This document shows positions 24,177 to 31,387 of a DNA stretch of 46,871 bases, one piece after another. The stretch is from an uncultured Bacteroidia bacterium. Lineage in GTDB: Bacteria; Bacteroidota; Bacteroidia; Bacteroidales; UBA932. The DNA lies in contig CACZKE010000020.1 of NCBI GenBank assembly GCA_902781705.1, forward strand, positions 1 through 46,871. Reading direction: 5' to 3'. Position 1 is the first letter of the stretch, and each line of letters starts with the position of its first letter. The position numbers were made by a program, and so were the translations under genes. A model generated the notes under the pieces. It had not been told where the DNA came from. It worked only from the letters and a program-made list of their open reading frames with translations, and did not search any database.

Positions 24177-24446
24177 TTATTTAAGAAGGTCAGTGACATA
24201 CGGGAGAAGAGCCAGGGAACGGGCCCGCTTGATAGCCTGGGCGACCTTGCGCTGGAACTTCAGGGAAGTACCGGTGATACGGCGGGGAAGGATCTTACCC
24301 TGCTCGTTGAGGAACTTCTTGAGGAACTCGGGGTCCTTGTAATCGACGTACTTGATGCCGGCCTTCTTGAAGCGGCAGTACTTCTTCTTGCGAACCTCCA
24401 CGGTCGGGGGGTTGAGATAACGGATTTCGCTGTTTTCGTTTGCCAT
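24177..24446 (-). CDS. rpsR: 30S ribosomal protein S18
   Basis: 89 residues. It has the bS18 core [37 protein letters not shown] and the C-terminal [21 protein letters not shown]18 forms a dimer with S6 on the 30S platform. In Bacteroidia structures S18, S6 and S21 cover the 3' end of 16S rRNA and hide the anti-Shine-Dalgarno. Unlike its operon neighbours, this gene has a strong SD sequence (24453-24462), suggesting it is one of the few messages sensitive to that occlusion. Confidence 0.97.
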   Translation of the reverse strand: MANENSEIRYLNPPTVEVRKKKYCRFKKAGIKYVDYKDPEFLKKFLNEQGKILPRRITGTSLKFQRKVAQAIKRARSLALLPYVTDLLK

Positions 24447-24452
24447 GATAAG

Positions 24453-24462
24453 TTCCTCCTTT
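24453..24462 (-). promoter_or_regulatory. strong Shine-Dalgarno of rpsR
   Basis: AAAGGAGGAA on the minus strand, 6 nt before the rpsR ATG, complements the CCTCCTTT of the 16S 3' end at 8 positions. Other genes in the window lack such a site, apart from rpsU. Probable autoregulation through the S6-S18-S21 patch that sequesters the anti-SD. Confidence 0.75.
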
Positions 24463-24464
24463 GA

Positions 24465-24839
24465 TTACTCTTCGGTCTTGGGAGCCTCGGCGGCGGCAGC
24501 AGCCTTGGCAGCCTTGTTGGCGCGGCGCTTCTCGGCATAGGCGGCGGCGTCCTTGTCCAGGGCGACGGTCAGGAAGCGGATGATGCGCTCGTCACGGTGA
24601 TACTGGGTCTCGAGGGTGGCGACAAACTGCGAGTCGGCCTTGAACTCGATCAGGTAATAAAAACCTGTGGTCTTGTGCTGGATCGGATAAGCGAGCTGAC
24701 GCAGGCCCCAATCCTCTTCGTACACGACCTCACCGCCATTTTCGCGGATGAGTTGGGTGTACTTGGCAACCGCTTCCTTCATCTGGGCCTCAGACAAAAC
24801 GGGAGTAGCAATGAAAACGGTTTCGTACTGGTTAACCAT
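24465..24839 (-). CDS. rpsF: 30S ribosomal protein S6
   Basis: 124 residues. bS6 fold with [21 protein letters not shown] at the start, the central [19 protein letters not shown] block, [11 protein letters not shown] and [16 protein letters not shown]. The Ala-rich, acidic tail (from about 105) is an extension common in Bacteroidetes. It pairs with S18 on the 30S platform. It is the first gene of the operon, with no SD, and is preceded by a leader that can form a hairpin (24872-24907), so control by the S6:S18 complex on its own leader, known from other bacteria, is possible. Confidence 0.97.
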   Translation of the reverse strand: MVNQYETVFIATPVLSEAQMKEAVAKYTQLIRENGGEVVYEEDWGLRQLAYPIQHKTTGFYYLIEFKADSQFVATLETQYHRDERIIRFLTVALDKDAAAYAEKRRANKAAKAAAAAEAPKTEE

Positions 24840-24871
24840 TGTTTGTTAATTAATTGTTTAATAAATACTTA

Positions 24872-24907
24872 AGTCCTTTCCAGGTCGCTTTGGGCCCAAA
24901 AAGGACT
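24872..24907 (-). promoter_or_regulatory. rpsF leader hairpin, candidate S6:S18 autoregulatory site
   Basis: On the minus strand AGTCCTTT (24907-24900) pairs with AAAGGACT (24879-24872) around a 20-nt loop that includes GGGCCC and ACCTGG. The stem sits at the very 5' end of the predicted mRNA (start near 24905). S6:S18 leaders are known in many phyla; I cannot confirm the conserved CCG bulge here. Confidence 0.4.
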
Positions 24908-24908
24908 G

Positions 24909-24939
24909 CAAAGATACTCATTTTCTCCGGAAATTCCAA
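24909..24939 (-). promoter_or_regulatory. promoter of rpsF-rpsR-rplI
   Basis: On the minus strand TTG (24939-24937), a 20-nt spacer and TATCTTTG (24916-24909), a close match to the Bacteroidetes consensus. It gives a leader of about 66 nt before rpsF. Confidence 0.8.
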
Positions 24940-24981
24940 CAACTGGTTGAAAATAAGCCGCTACTTGTCAGAGACGTCCCT

Positions 24982-25143
24982 CCCCTGGCCATGGTCGTCC
25001 TTACTCCCCCGGCTTGTGATTGTTATCCCCCCGGCCTGCGGTTGTCCTTTCCCTTGGCCCATGGTTGCCATTCCCCCACCCGGAAATCACACCTGCGCCA
25101 CCGGGCCCCATCACCTGCGCCAGGAAAAAACGTGACCTGCGCC
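24982..25143. repeat. degenerate 22-24 bp tandem array in a non-coding gap
   Basis: Anchored on the plus-strand GG dinucleotides at 24987, 25011, 25033 and 25056, four units share GGCYYRYGRTTGTY followed by a C-run. Three more units follow with ACCTGCGCC at 25091, 25113 and 25135, spaced exactly 22 bp. On the minus strand the units read TGGCGCAGGT and GRCAACCRYRRGCC with G-runs. No convincing ORF crosses it, and the strong C/G strand bias is unlike the neighbouring genes. Confidence 0.6.
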
Positions 25144-25409
25144 ATCCCCCACCCGCCCGTGAATACTGAAAGACGCCCCATCAACCCTGGAACGCCCTCC
25201 AAGGTCCATCCCCCGTCTTTATCCCTTCCTCAACCGACGGATAAAGACCGTCAACCCCTCTCCTACCGCATCCAGGCCAGATTGGCCGTCTTTAACTTTT
25301 CACGATTCCAAAAGAAAAAGGGGTCCGTAAGAGGGCCCCAATATCGAAACTGATGGAGTATATTCAATATTAAATACGGAAAATCAGCGAGAAATGCAAT
25401 GAGGAGGAA
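25144..25409. other. non-coding stretch with two inverted repeats
   Basis: This 266-bp stretch between the tandem array and the hrpB stop holds a 10-bp perfect inverted repeat, GTCTTTATCC/GGATAAAGAC (25215-25224 with 25239-25248). A second hairpin, GGGGTCC/GGGCCCC with one G-U pair (25320-25339), is also present. Short ORFs here have no protein-like composition. The second hairpin could end hrpB transcription, but no T-run follows on the minus strand. Confidence 0.5.
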
Positions 25410-27806
25410 TCAGTCTTTGCGGGCGCGACCGCGCACCGGATCGGCCTCGAGGGGATTGTCGGGCCAGGCGTGCTTGGGATAGCGGCGACGGAGTTCCTTC
25501 CGGACCTCGAAGTAGGTGTTTTCCCAGAAACTGCGGAGGTCGGAGGTGAGCTGGACGGGCTTGAAGCCGGGCGAAAGCAGTTCCATCAGGACGGGGCGGC
25601 GGCCGTCATCGACCCGGGGCGTGTCCTGCAGGCCGAAGCATTCCTGCAGCCGGACCCGGACGACGGGCGCATCGGCCCCCTGGCGGTATTCGACGCGGAT
25701 GCGGCTGCCGGTGGGAACAGTGATATGGGAGGGGGCCAGGCGGTCCACCGTCTGCTGCTGGGGATAGGTCAGGAGGCCCCACAGGGCCGATTCCAAGTCG
25801 ATCTTCCGGAGTTCAGCGGCCGTCGTGGCCTTGCCGATATACAGCGGCAGCCACTCCGGAGCCCGGTCCAGGACCGCCTGCGTGGACAGGTCCGGAAGTT
25901 CCAGTTCCGGACGCCAGGCGGCGACGGCCGCGACCCGGCGCTGGAGGTTCTGCACGTCCTCGGAAAAGTCGAGCATGGACAGTCCGTCCTTCCGGGCAGC
26001 CTCGCAGAGGATCCGGACGACCGTTTCCCGGGGGACGTCGGAGATAGGCCGGGACGACAGGAGGATCTGCCCGAGGCGCAGTTCCCGGCGGGCGGTGACA
26101 CTCCCCTGCCTACTGTCCCAGCCCACGACATCCCGCGACCGGGCCATGACCTGCAAATCGGCCTCCGACAAGGGTGCAGACAGGAAAATGCGGCCGAGAC
26201 TGCCCGGCGCTGCATGCAGCGCGCCTACCGCCAGGTAGTCACAGGAAGACCAGGCATCGGACGGGTCCAGGGCGGCGATGTCGCCGGTCGCGAGTTGGAA
26301 ACGGCCCCGGCCTTCCTTCCAGGCCTTGGCGATTCGTTCCGGATAGGCGGCGGAAAGCAGGGAACCGGCTTCGTAAGGGTCCACGTCACCGTCGTCCTGT
26401 TCCACCCGGACCATCCGCCGGTACTGTTCCGCAATCCGGAGGATGCGGCTCCATCGGCCCTCGCGATGGGTGCGCCGGGCTTCCCGGAGGGCCCTCAGCC
26501 GCAGGTCGATCCCCGTTTCCGCCGTCTCCTGCGCGAGCGGGTCCTTTTCTTCCAGCAAAGCGGCGATATCGGCCGCAAGGGCCTTCAGGGCAGGCGTTTC
26601 CGCCCGCACCAGCATCTGCGCGATACGAGGATGGCAAGGAAGGGCGGAGAGTTTCCGCCCATGCGGTGTGAGCCGGCCATCGGCATCCACCGCATCCAGG
26701 GAGAGCAGCAACTGCCGGGCCTGCTGCAAGGAATAGGCAGGCGGCGGAGTCAGCCACGAAAGCCGTTCCGGACGGGATTCTCCCCAGGCGGCGATGTCCA
26801 GCACCGTAGGCGCCAGGTCCGCCTCCAGGATCTCCGGAACCCGCAGCGGGGCCATCTGCTGCTCGATGCCGGGATTCCACAGCCGGATGCACACGCCCGG
26901 AGCCACACGGCCGGCGCGGCCCGTCCGCTGGTCCGCCATGTCGCGGCTGATCCGCACCGTTTCCAGCCGGCTCAGCCCGCGCTGCTGGTCATATACCGGT
27001 TTCCGGCAGAGGCCGCTGTCCACGACGACCCGGACGCCTTCGATCGTCAGGGAAGTTTCAGCGATGGGCGTAGCCAGCACGACTTTCCGCTCTCCCGGCA
27101 CGCTGGGCGCGATGGCCCGGCGCTGCTCCGCCGGGGACAGCATCCCGTACAGCGGACACACGGCCGTCAAGCCCAAAAAAGAGCCCAGCAACTGCGCGCA
27201 GCGGCGGATATCGGCCTCGCCCGGAAGGAAGGCGAGAATGTCGCCCTCATACGCCTTATGCGCCTCCCGGACTGCCTTGGCAACGGTTTCGGCGGCGTTT
27301 TCCGGGGTGGCATCGGCCCCGCGGAGCACCTCCACCGGGAACATTTTCCCATGGCTTTCCACCAGCGGAAGGTCCAGTTCCCGGCACAGGAAAGTCGCGT
27401 CGATGGTCGCCGACATGAGTACCAGTTTCAGGTCCGGCCGCAGCACTTCCCGCGCCTCCCGGACCAGGGCCAGCGCGACATCGGTCGTCAGGCTCCTTTC
27501 GTGGAATTCGTCGAAGATCACGACGGAAACGCCCTCCAGGCCCGGATCGTCCGTCAGCCGACGCACCAGGACCCCTTCGGTCATCACCTCGATCCGGGTC
27601 GACGCCCCCACGCAATGCTCGAACCGCATCCGGTACCCCACAGTCTTCCCCACCGGTTCCCCGAGCATAGATGCCATCCGTTCGGCAATCTGCCGGGCGG
27701 CCACCCGCCGGGGCTCCAGCATCAGCACTTTGCCCTCGACCCTTTCCAGGATCTCCAGCGGCAGCAGCGTGGACTTACCCGCCCCGGGCGGCGCGGTCAC
27801 GACCAC
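25410..27806 (-). CDS. hrpB: ATP-dependent helicase HrpB, 5' end uncertain
   Basis: DEAH-type helicase of unknown physiological role. Motifs: APPGAGKST (Walker A), LEPRRVAARQIAERM, DEFHERSL (motif II), MSATID, QRTGRAGRVAPG (motif VI), and an HrpB-specific C-terminal domain. The first standard start in frame is the GTG at 27806, only 5 residues before the Walker A. However, coding similarity continues upstream: LPVAEV lies 26 residues before GAGK, the same spacing as LPVAAV in E. coli HrpB. An ATG at 27874 would give MRKTLPVAEV if the A4 run just after it had one more base. The true start is therefore blocked by a frame problem. A hairpin (27833-27868) lies in the same stretch. Confidence 0.85.
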   Translation of the reverse strand: MVVTAPPGAGKSTLLPLEILERVEGKVLMLEPRRVAARQIAERMASMLGEPVGKTVGYRMRFEHCVGASTRIEVMTEGVLVRRLTDDPGLEGVSVVIFDEFHERSLTTDVALALVREAREVLRPDLKLVLMSATIDATFLCRELDLPLVESHGKMFPVEVLRGADATPENAAETVAKAVREAHKAYEGDILAFLPGEADIRRCAQLLGSFLGLTAVCPLYGMLSPAEQRRAIAPSVPGERKVVLATPIAETSLTIEGVRVVVDSGLCRKPVYDQQRGLSRLETVRISRDMADQRTGRAGRVAPGVCIRLWNPGIEQQMAPLRVPEILEADLAPTVLDIAAWGESRPERLSWLTPPPAYSLQQARQLLLSLDAVDADGRLTPHGRKLSALPCHPRIAQMLVRAETPALKALAADIAALLEEKDPLAQETAETGIDLRLRALREARRTHREGRWSRILRIAEQYRRMVRVEQDDGDVDPYEAGSLLSAAYPERIAKAWKEGRGRFQLATGDIAALDPSDAWSSCDYLAVGALHAAPGSLGRIFLSAPLSEADLQVMARSRDVVGWDSRQGSVTARRELRLGQILLSSRPISDVPRETVVRILCEAARKDGLSMLDFSEDVQNLQRRVAAVAAWRPELELPDLSTQAVLDRAPEWLPLYIGKATTAAELRKIDLESALWGLLTYPQQQTVDRLAPSHITVPTGSRIRVEYRQGADAPVVRVRLQECFGLQDTPRVDDGRRPVLMELLSPGFKPVQLTSDLRSFWENTYFEVRKELRRRYPKHAWPDNPLEADPVRGRARKD

Positions 27807-27832
27807 CCCGCCGCGTTCGGCGAGGGCATGAC

Positions 27833-27868
27833 AAACGCTCCCGGCAACCTCGGCTACCGGGAGCGTTT
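27833..27868 (-). terminator. 12-bp perfect inverted repeat after pepD, inside the hrpB 5' coding extension
   Basis: AAACGCTCCCGG and its exact complement flank a 12-nt loop, with an A-run before and TTTGTC after on the minus strand. It begins 28 nt after the pepD stop, as expected for its intrinsic terminator. It also encodes residues of the apparent HrpB N-terminus, so hrpB expression would need read-through or another promoter. Confidence 0.65.
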
Positions 27869-27895
27869 TCTCATATGCGTGAAACGGGAGCAGCG

Positions 27896-29356
27896 CTATT
27901 TCTCCGGAACGTTCTTCAGGACGGCCTTCAGGTACTCCCAGGTACGGGCCACGGAGGCGATGTTCACACGCTCATCCGGGGAGTGCGGGTACTTGATGGT
28001 CGGGCCCACGGAAACCATTTCCCAGTTCGGGTACTTGGCACCGAGGAGGGCACACTCGAGACCGCCGTGGGTGGCCATGACCTTCATCGGCTTGCCGTAC
28101 ACCTTCTGGTACTGCTCCATCATGACCTTGTTCATCGGGGTGTCCAGTTTCGGGGTCCAGCCGCTGTAGCCGCCCTTGAACTCGATCTCGTCGGCACCGG
28201 CGAGTTCGAAGATGCAGCGGACGCGCTGGGCAAGCCAGGCCTTGGAGGAATCCACGGCGCTGCGCATCAGGGAATGGACGCTCGCCTTCCCCTTCTCGGT
28301 CCGGACGATGGCCATGTTGATGGAGGTCTCGGTGAGGCCTTCCATGGTGCGGCTCATACGGATGACGCCGGACGGGCAGGCGATGAGGGCCTTCACGAAC
28401 CGGAGCATCACGCTGCCCTGGATGTACTTGGGTGCGGCGGGCACATCCTTCACATACAGGACGGCGCCCGGGTCGCTCTCGCCGAACTCGGCCTTCACCT
28501 CGTCGAAGATGTTGCCGATGAGTTTCTTCACGGACTCCAGGTTCTCGGACGGAACGACCACTTCGGCGATACCCTCGAACGGGATGGCGTTGCGCAGCGA
28601 TCCGCCGGTGAAATTCACGACCTGCACGCCGAAGACCTCGATGAGCGGGAGGAGGATGCGGGCGAGGACCTTGTTGGCATTGGCCCGGTACAGGGAGATG
28701 TCCATGCCGGAATGGCCGCCCTGGAGGCCCTTGACCTCGATGGTCAGGCCCTTGTAACCGGGCTTGGTGGCATATTTGCGGTACTTGAACTCGGCCGCGA
28801 CGTCCAGGCCGCCGGCGCAGCCCACGCACAGTTCGCCTTCCTCCTCGGAATCGAGGTTGATGAGGATGTCGCCTTTCAGCACGCCCGGCTTCAGGGCGTT
28901 GGCGCCGGTCATCCCGGTTTCCTCGTCATAGGTCACCAGGACCTCGACGGGACCGTGTTCCACGGACGGGTCCTCCAGGACGGCAAGGCCCATCGCCACG
29001 CCGATGCCGTTGTCGGCGCCAAGGGTGGTGCGGTCGGCCGTGACCCACTCGCCGTCCACATAGGCGGAGATCGGGTCCGTCAGGAAATCGTGGGCGGAAT
29101 CGGAAGTCTTCTGCGGGACCATGTCCATGTGGCCCTGGAGGATCACCCCGCGGCGGTTCTCATAGCCCGGGGTGGCGGGCTTGCGGAAAATCACGTTGCC
29201 GGTTTCGTCCTTCATGACGTCCACACCGTGCTCCTTTCCCCAGTTCAGGAGATATTCGATGACTTTTTCCTCGTGCTTGGAAGGACGGGGAACCTGGGTC
29301 AATCCATAGAAGTTGCCCCATACTACCTGGGGCTGCAGGTCTTTGATAGTGCTCAT
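27896..29356 (-). CDS. pepD: aminoacyl-histidine dipeptidase (Xaa-His dipeptidase, M20 family)
   Basis: 486 residues, the standard length for PepD (carnosinase-like, cytosolic, Zn-dependent). It splits dipeptides, notably those with C-terminal His. Metal-ligand motifs: ILQGHMDMVPQ (His near 77), TLGADNGIGVAMG (Asp near 117) and VTYDEETGM (Glu-Glu near 146), then LINLDSEEEGEL, and a dimerisation/lid domain with GGHSGMDI. C-terminal THGGLECALLGAKYP provides the last ligand region. It is transcribed in line with the DUF4831 gene 18 bp upstream and fits with the peptide transporter gene nearby. Confidence 0.94.
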   Translation of the reverse strand: MSTIKDLQPQVVWGNFYGLTQVPRPSKHEEKVIEYLLNWGKEHGVDVMKDETGNVIFRKPATPGYENRRGVILQGHMDMVPQKTSDSAHDFLTDPISAYVDGEWVTADRTTLGADNGIGVAMGLAVLEDPSVEHGPVEVLVTYDEETGMTGANALKPGVLKGDILINLDSEEEGELCVGCAGGLDVAAEFKYRKYATKPGYKGLTIEVKGLQGGHSGMDISLYRANANKVLARILLPLIEVFGVQVVNFTGGSLRNAIPFEGIAEVVVPSENLESVKKLIGNIFDEVKAEFGESDPGAVLYVKDVPAAPKYIQGSVMLRFVKALIACPSGVIRMSRTMEGLTETSINMAIVRTEKGKASVHSLMRSAVDSSKAWLAQRVRCIFELAGADEIEFKGGYSGWTPKLDTPMNKVMMEQYQKVYGKPMKVMATHGGLECALLGAKYPNWEMVSVGPTIKYPHSPDERVNIASVARTWEYLKAVLKNVPEK

Positions 29357-29374
29357 AATATGTAGTGTTATGTG

Positions 29375-30364
29375 TTATTTCAGGGGTGCGGTGCTCTCGG
29401 CGCCCAACTGGAACACCGGGATGCGGGCTTTCGCGAGGGCATGGCCGTCGGCGGTAAGCGTCACCAGGCACGGCGCCGGAATCCGGTAACGGACCGCATT
29501 CTTGGCATCCCGGGCTCCGCCGCCCTCCACGACGGATTCGGGCGTGACCTCGAGATAGTACGGCATGGCCGACCCTTCCGTGACGATGCCGTCGGCATCG
29601 GACAGGCGGAAAGCCAGGTATTTCTTGGTGCCCGGCTGCGGGATGATGTCGAAGGACTCCTTGAGGGGACGGCGAAGCGTCCGGCCGACGAACAGGCGCA
29701 GGTATTCTTTCTCTACCCGTTCCAGTTCCTTGATGGCGGCCCCGAGGGCTTCGCCGCTGTAGGTGGCGTCCGTATTGCCGATGGTGATGTTGAACCGCTC
29801 CTCACGGGCCTTGAGGACCATCTTCGCGGCCTCCTGGGCCTTCATCTCCAGGGTTTTCTCCACTTCGTAGGACTCTTCCACGGGAACCTGGACCATGGCG
29901 GTATCGGTCTGGACCTCCTTCCAGACGGTCCGAAGTTCGGTCCTGGTGGGTGCAGTGACACGCTCCGAGGCGAAGTCGTAGCGGGCCTGCGGGTCGAACC
30001 GCCAGACATAGTCGCCGGCCTCGACCTTGTCCTGGAAGGAGACGAGCCCCTGGGAGGAAAGGGCCATGAAGCGGTCCTCGCCGCCCCGGATGTCCACGGA
30101 GTAGCGGGCGGCGGGATCGGCCTCCAACCGGGAGAGGATGCGGATTTCCTGCAGGGCCACCCGGGTGGCGTCATGCTGCTCGACGTCGATGCCGAGGTAT
30201 TTCGAGGCGAACCGGGCATAGGGGCCGGCATAGAAGGTCTCCTGGACGGCATCCACCTCCACGACGATGGTGGTACGGGGAAGGCTGTAGGTCACGGTCT
30301 GCGCCTGCAGGAGGGCGGGGACGGCCGCAAGGAGGCCGACGAGGGCGAAGGATTTGAGGTTCAT
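29375..30364 (-). CDS. DUF4831 family exported protein
   Basis: 329 residues with a signal peptide ending at AVPALLQAQ, so the mature protein is periplasmic or outer-membrane associated. The mature start TVTYSLPRTTIVVEVDAVQETFYAGPYARFA is the hallmark of the Bacteroidetes-specific DUF4831 family, whose function is unknown. A central segment (about 150-230) is rich in Glu/Lys/Arg and is probably helical. I chose the ATG at 30364, which overlaps the stop of the LpxL-like gene (ATGA), rather than the ATG at 30379. Confidence 0.82.
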   Translation of the reverse strand: MNLKSFALVGLLAAVPALLQAQTVTYSLPRTTIVVEVDAVQETFYAGPYARFASKYLGIDVEQHDATRVALQEIRILSRLEADPAARYSVDIRGGEDRFMALSSQGLVSFQDKVEAGDYVWRFDPQARYDFASERVTAPTRTELRTVWKEVQTDTAMVQVPVEESYEVEKTLEMKAQEAAKMVLKAREERFNITIGNTDATYSGEALGAAIKELERVEKEYLRLFVGRTLRRPLKESFDIIPQPGTKKYLAFRLSDADGIVTEGSAMPYYLEVTPESVVEGGGARDAKNAVRYRIPAPCLVTLTADGHALAKARIPVFQLGAESTAPLK

Positions 30365-31299
30365 TGGGGTTTTCTCCATCTTTTATGGGTCCAGAGGTAC
30401 AGGGAAGGCTGGGCCTCGATGTCTTCCTCCAGATGCTTGTAAAACAGTTTCATAAGGTCTTCCGGCGTCGTCTCCGCGGCATTCTCGCAGAGGGGGACGA
30501 ACGTCATCCGGTAATTCCCCGGCTTTTCCTGGTACCAGCGGATATAGGCCACCGACATGCCCAGTTTGCAGGCGAGGATGGCGGCACCGCCCATCGCTTC
30601 GGTACGCTGGTTCATGAAGGTCCCCACGTCATAATGCTGGACGGCATGGTAAGGGAACTGGTCGGTATTGAAGATATAGAGTTTCTTTTCGTGCCGATGG
30701 GAAACGGCGTAGCGGAGGATCGACCCGCCTTCCACGTATCCTTCGTAGTCGCGGTCCGAGACGGGAGCGCAGCGGCCGTCGCCCATCACCCGGTCCCAGA
30801 ACTTGCTCGCGAGGGCCCGGTAGATCACCACCACCTCGGGCCAGTCCCAGTGCCGGACGCCGGGCGCGCTGCGGTCGTACTGGGCCACCCCGCCCATCAG
30901 TTCCCAGTTCCCGGCGTGGGAATTCAGGAGCATCACCGAGGAGGACCGGTCGTAGAAAGCGTTGAACTCGTCGCTGTTCGTAATCTCGCAGATGTTGCTT
31001 TCGATGAGTTCCTTACGGCCCTTTTCACCCCGCTTCCCGCAGAACCAGACGGCCTCCGCGAGCATCTCCCCGAAGTGGCGGTAGAAGCCCTTGGTCACGG
31101 CCTTCAGGAAGTCGTAGTCCCGGTCGGGGAAACTGCGTGCGAGGTTCGCCGTCACCACGTCGCGGCGATAACGGAAGACATCACCCACCAACCACGAGAG
31201 GAAGCGGGCGCAAGCGTAGTGAAAACCGAGCGGAAGCCACGCCAGCAGGCGCATGAGTCCTTCCACGAGGCGGATGCCGAAAGAGCGTTTGCTTTCCAT
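30361..31299 (-). CDS. LpxL/HtrB-like lipid A biosynthesis acyltransferase
   Basis: 312 residues of the Lip_A_acyltrans family. A hydrophobic N-terminal anchor (LVEGLMRLLAWLPLGFHYAC) is followed by NLARSFPDRD, HFGEMLAEAVWF and the catalytic H-x4-E motif in NSHAGNWELMGG (His near 128). It adds a secondary acyl chain to lipid A at the inner membrane. Length and motif agree with Bacteroidetes LpxL homologues, which are usually single. It has a -7 box only 10 nt before the ATG, giving a very short leader, and heads the operon with DUF4831 and pepD. Confidence 0.9.
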   Translation of the reverse strand: MESKRSFGIRLVEGLMRLLAWLPLGFHYACARFLSWLVGDVFRYRRDVVTANLARSFPDRDYDFLKAVTKGFYRHFGEMLAEAVWFCGKRGEKGRKELIESNICEITNSDEFNAFYDRSSSVMLLNSHAGNWELMGGVAQYDRSAPGVRHWDWPEVVVIYRALASKFWDRVMGDGRCAPVSDRDYEGYVEGGSILRYAVSHRHEKKLYIFNTDQFPYHAVQHYDVGTFMNQRTEAMGGAAILACKLGMSVAYIRWYQEKPGNYRMTFVPLCENAAETTPEDLMKLFYKHLEEDIEAQPSLYLWTHKRWRKPQ

Positions 31300-31308
31300 A
31301 AACCTTTA

Positions 31309-31316
31309 CAAAGATA
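31309..31316 (-). promoter_or_regulatory. -7 box of the LpxL-like gene
   Basis: TATCTTTG on the minus strand, ending 9 nt before the ATG at 31299, so the leader would be about 6 nt. No TTG is found at the standard distance. Confidence 0.5.
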
Positions 31317-31339
31317 CCATTTTTATGGAAAAAGATTGT

Positions 31340-31347
31340 TATATTTG
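31340..31347 (+). promoter_or_regulatory. -7 box of the peptide transporter gene
   Basis: TATATTTG matches TAnnTTTG. A start near 31351 gives a leader of about 37 nt to the ATG at 31388 and argues against the upstream in-frame ATG at 31325. The -33 box is unclear. Confidence 0.5.
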
Positions 31348-31387
31348 TGCCAATCGACCCGATAATTCTTTAACAACACTATCTGAT

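Noticed and set aside
24982-25143. CRISPR array
   Set aside because: Units are 22-24 bp with no constant repeat alternating with unique spacers, and no cas gene is nearby.
24854-25353. Plus-strand ORFs of 93 and 120 codons upstream of rpsF
   Set aside because: Their sequence is made of the degenerate tandem repeats and low-complexity Pro/Thr stretches; they begin within the rpsF promoter region on the opposite strand.
25470-28169. An 899-codon plus-strand open frame opposite hrpB and pepD
   Set aside because: Crosses the boundary of two real minus-strand genes and has an Arg/Pro/Gln-rich composition typical of antisense frames.
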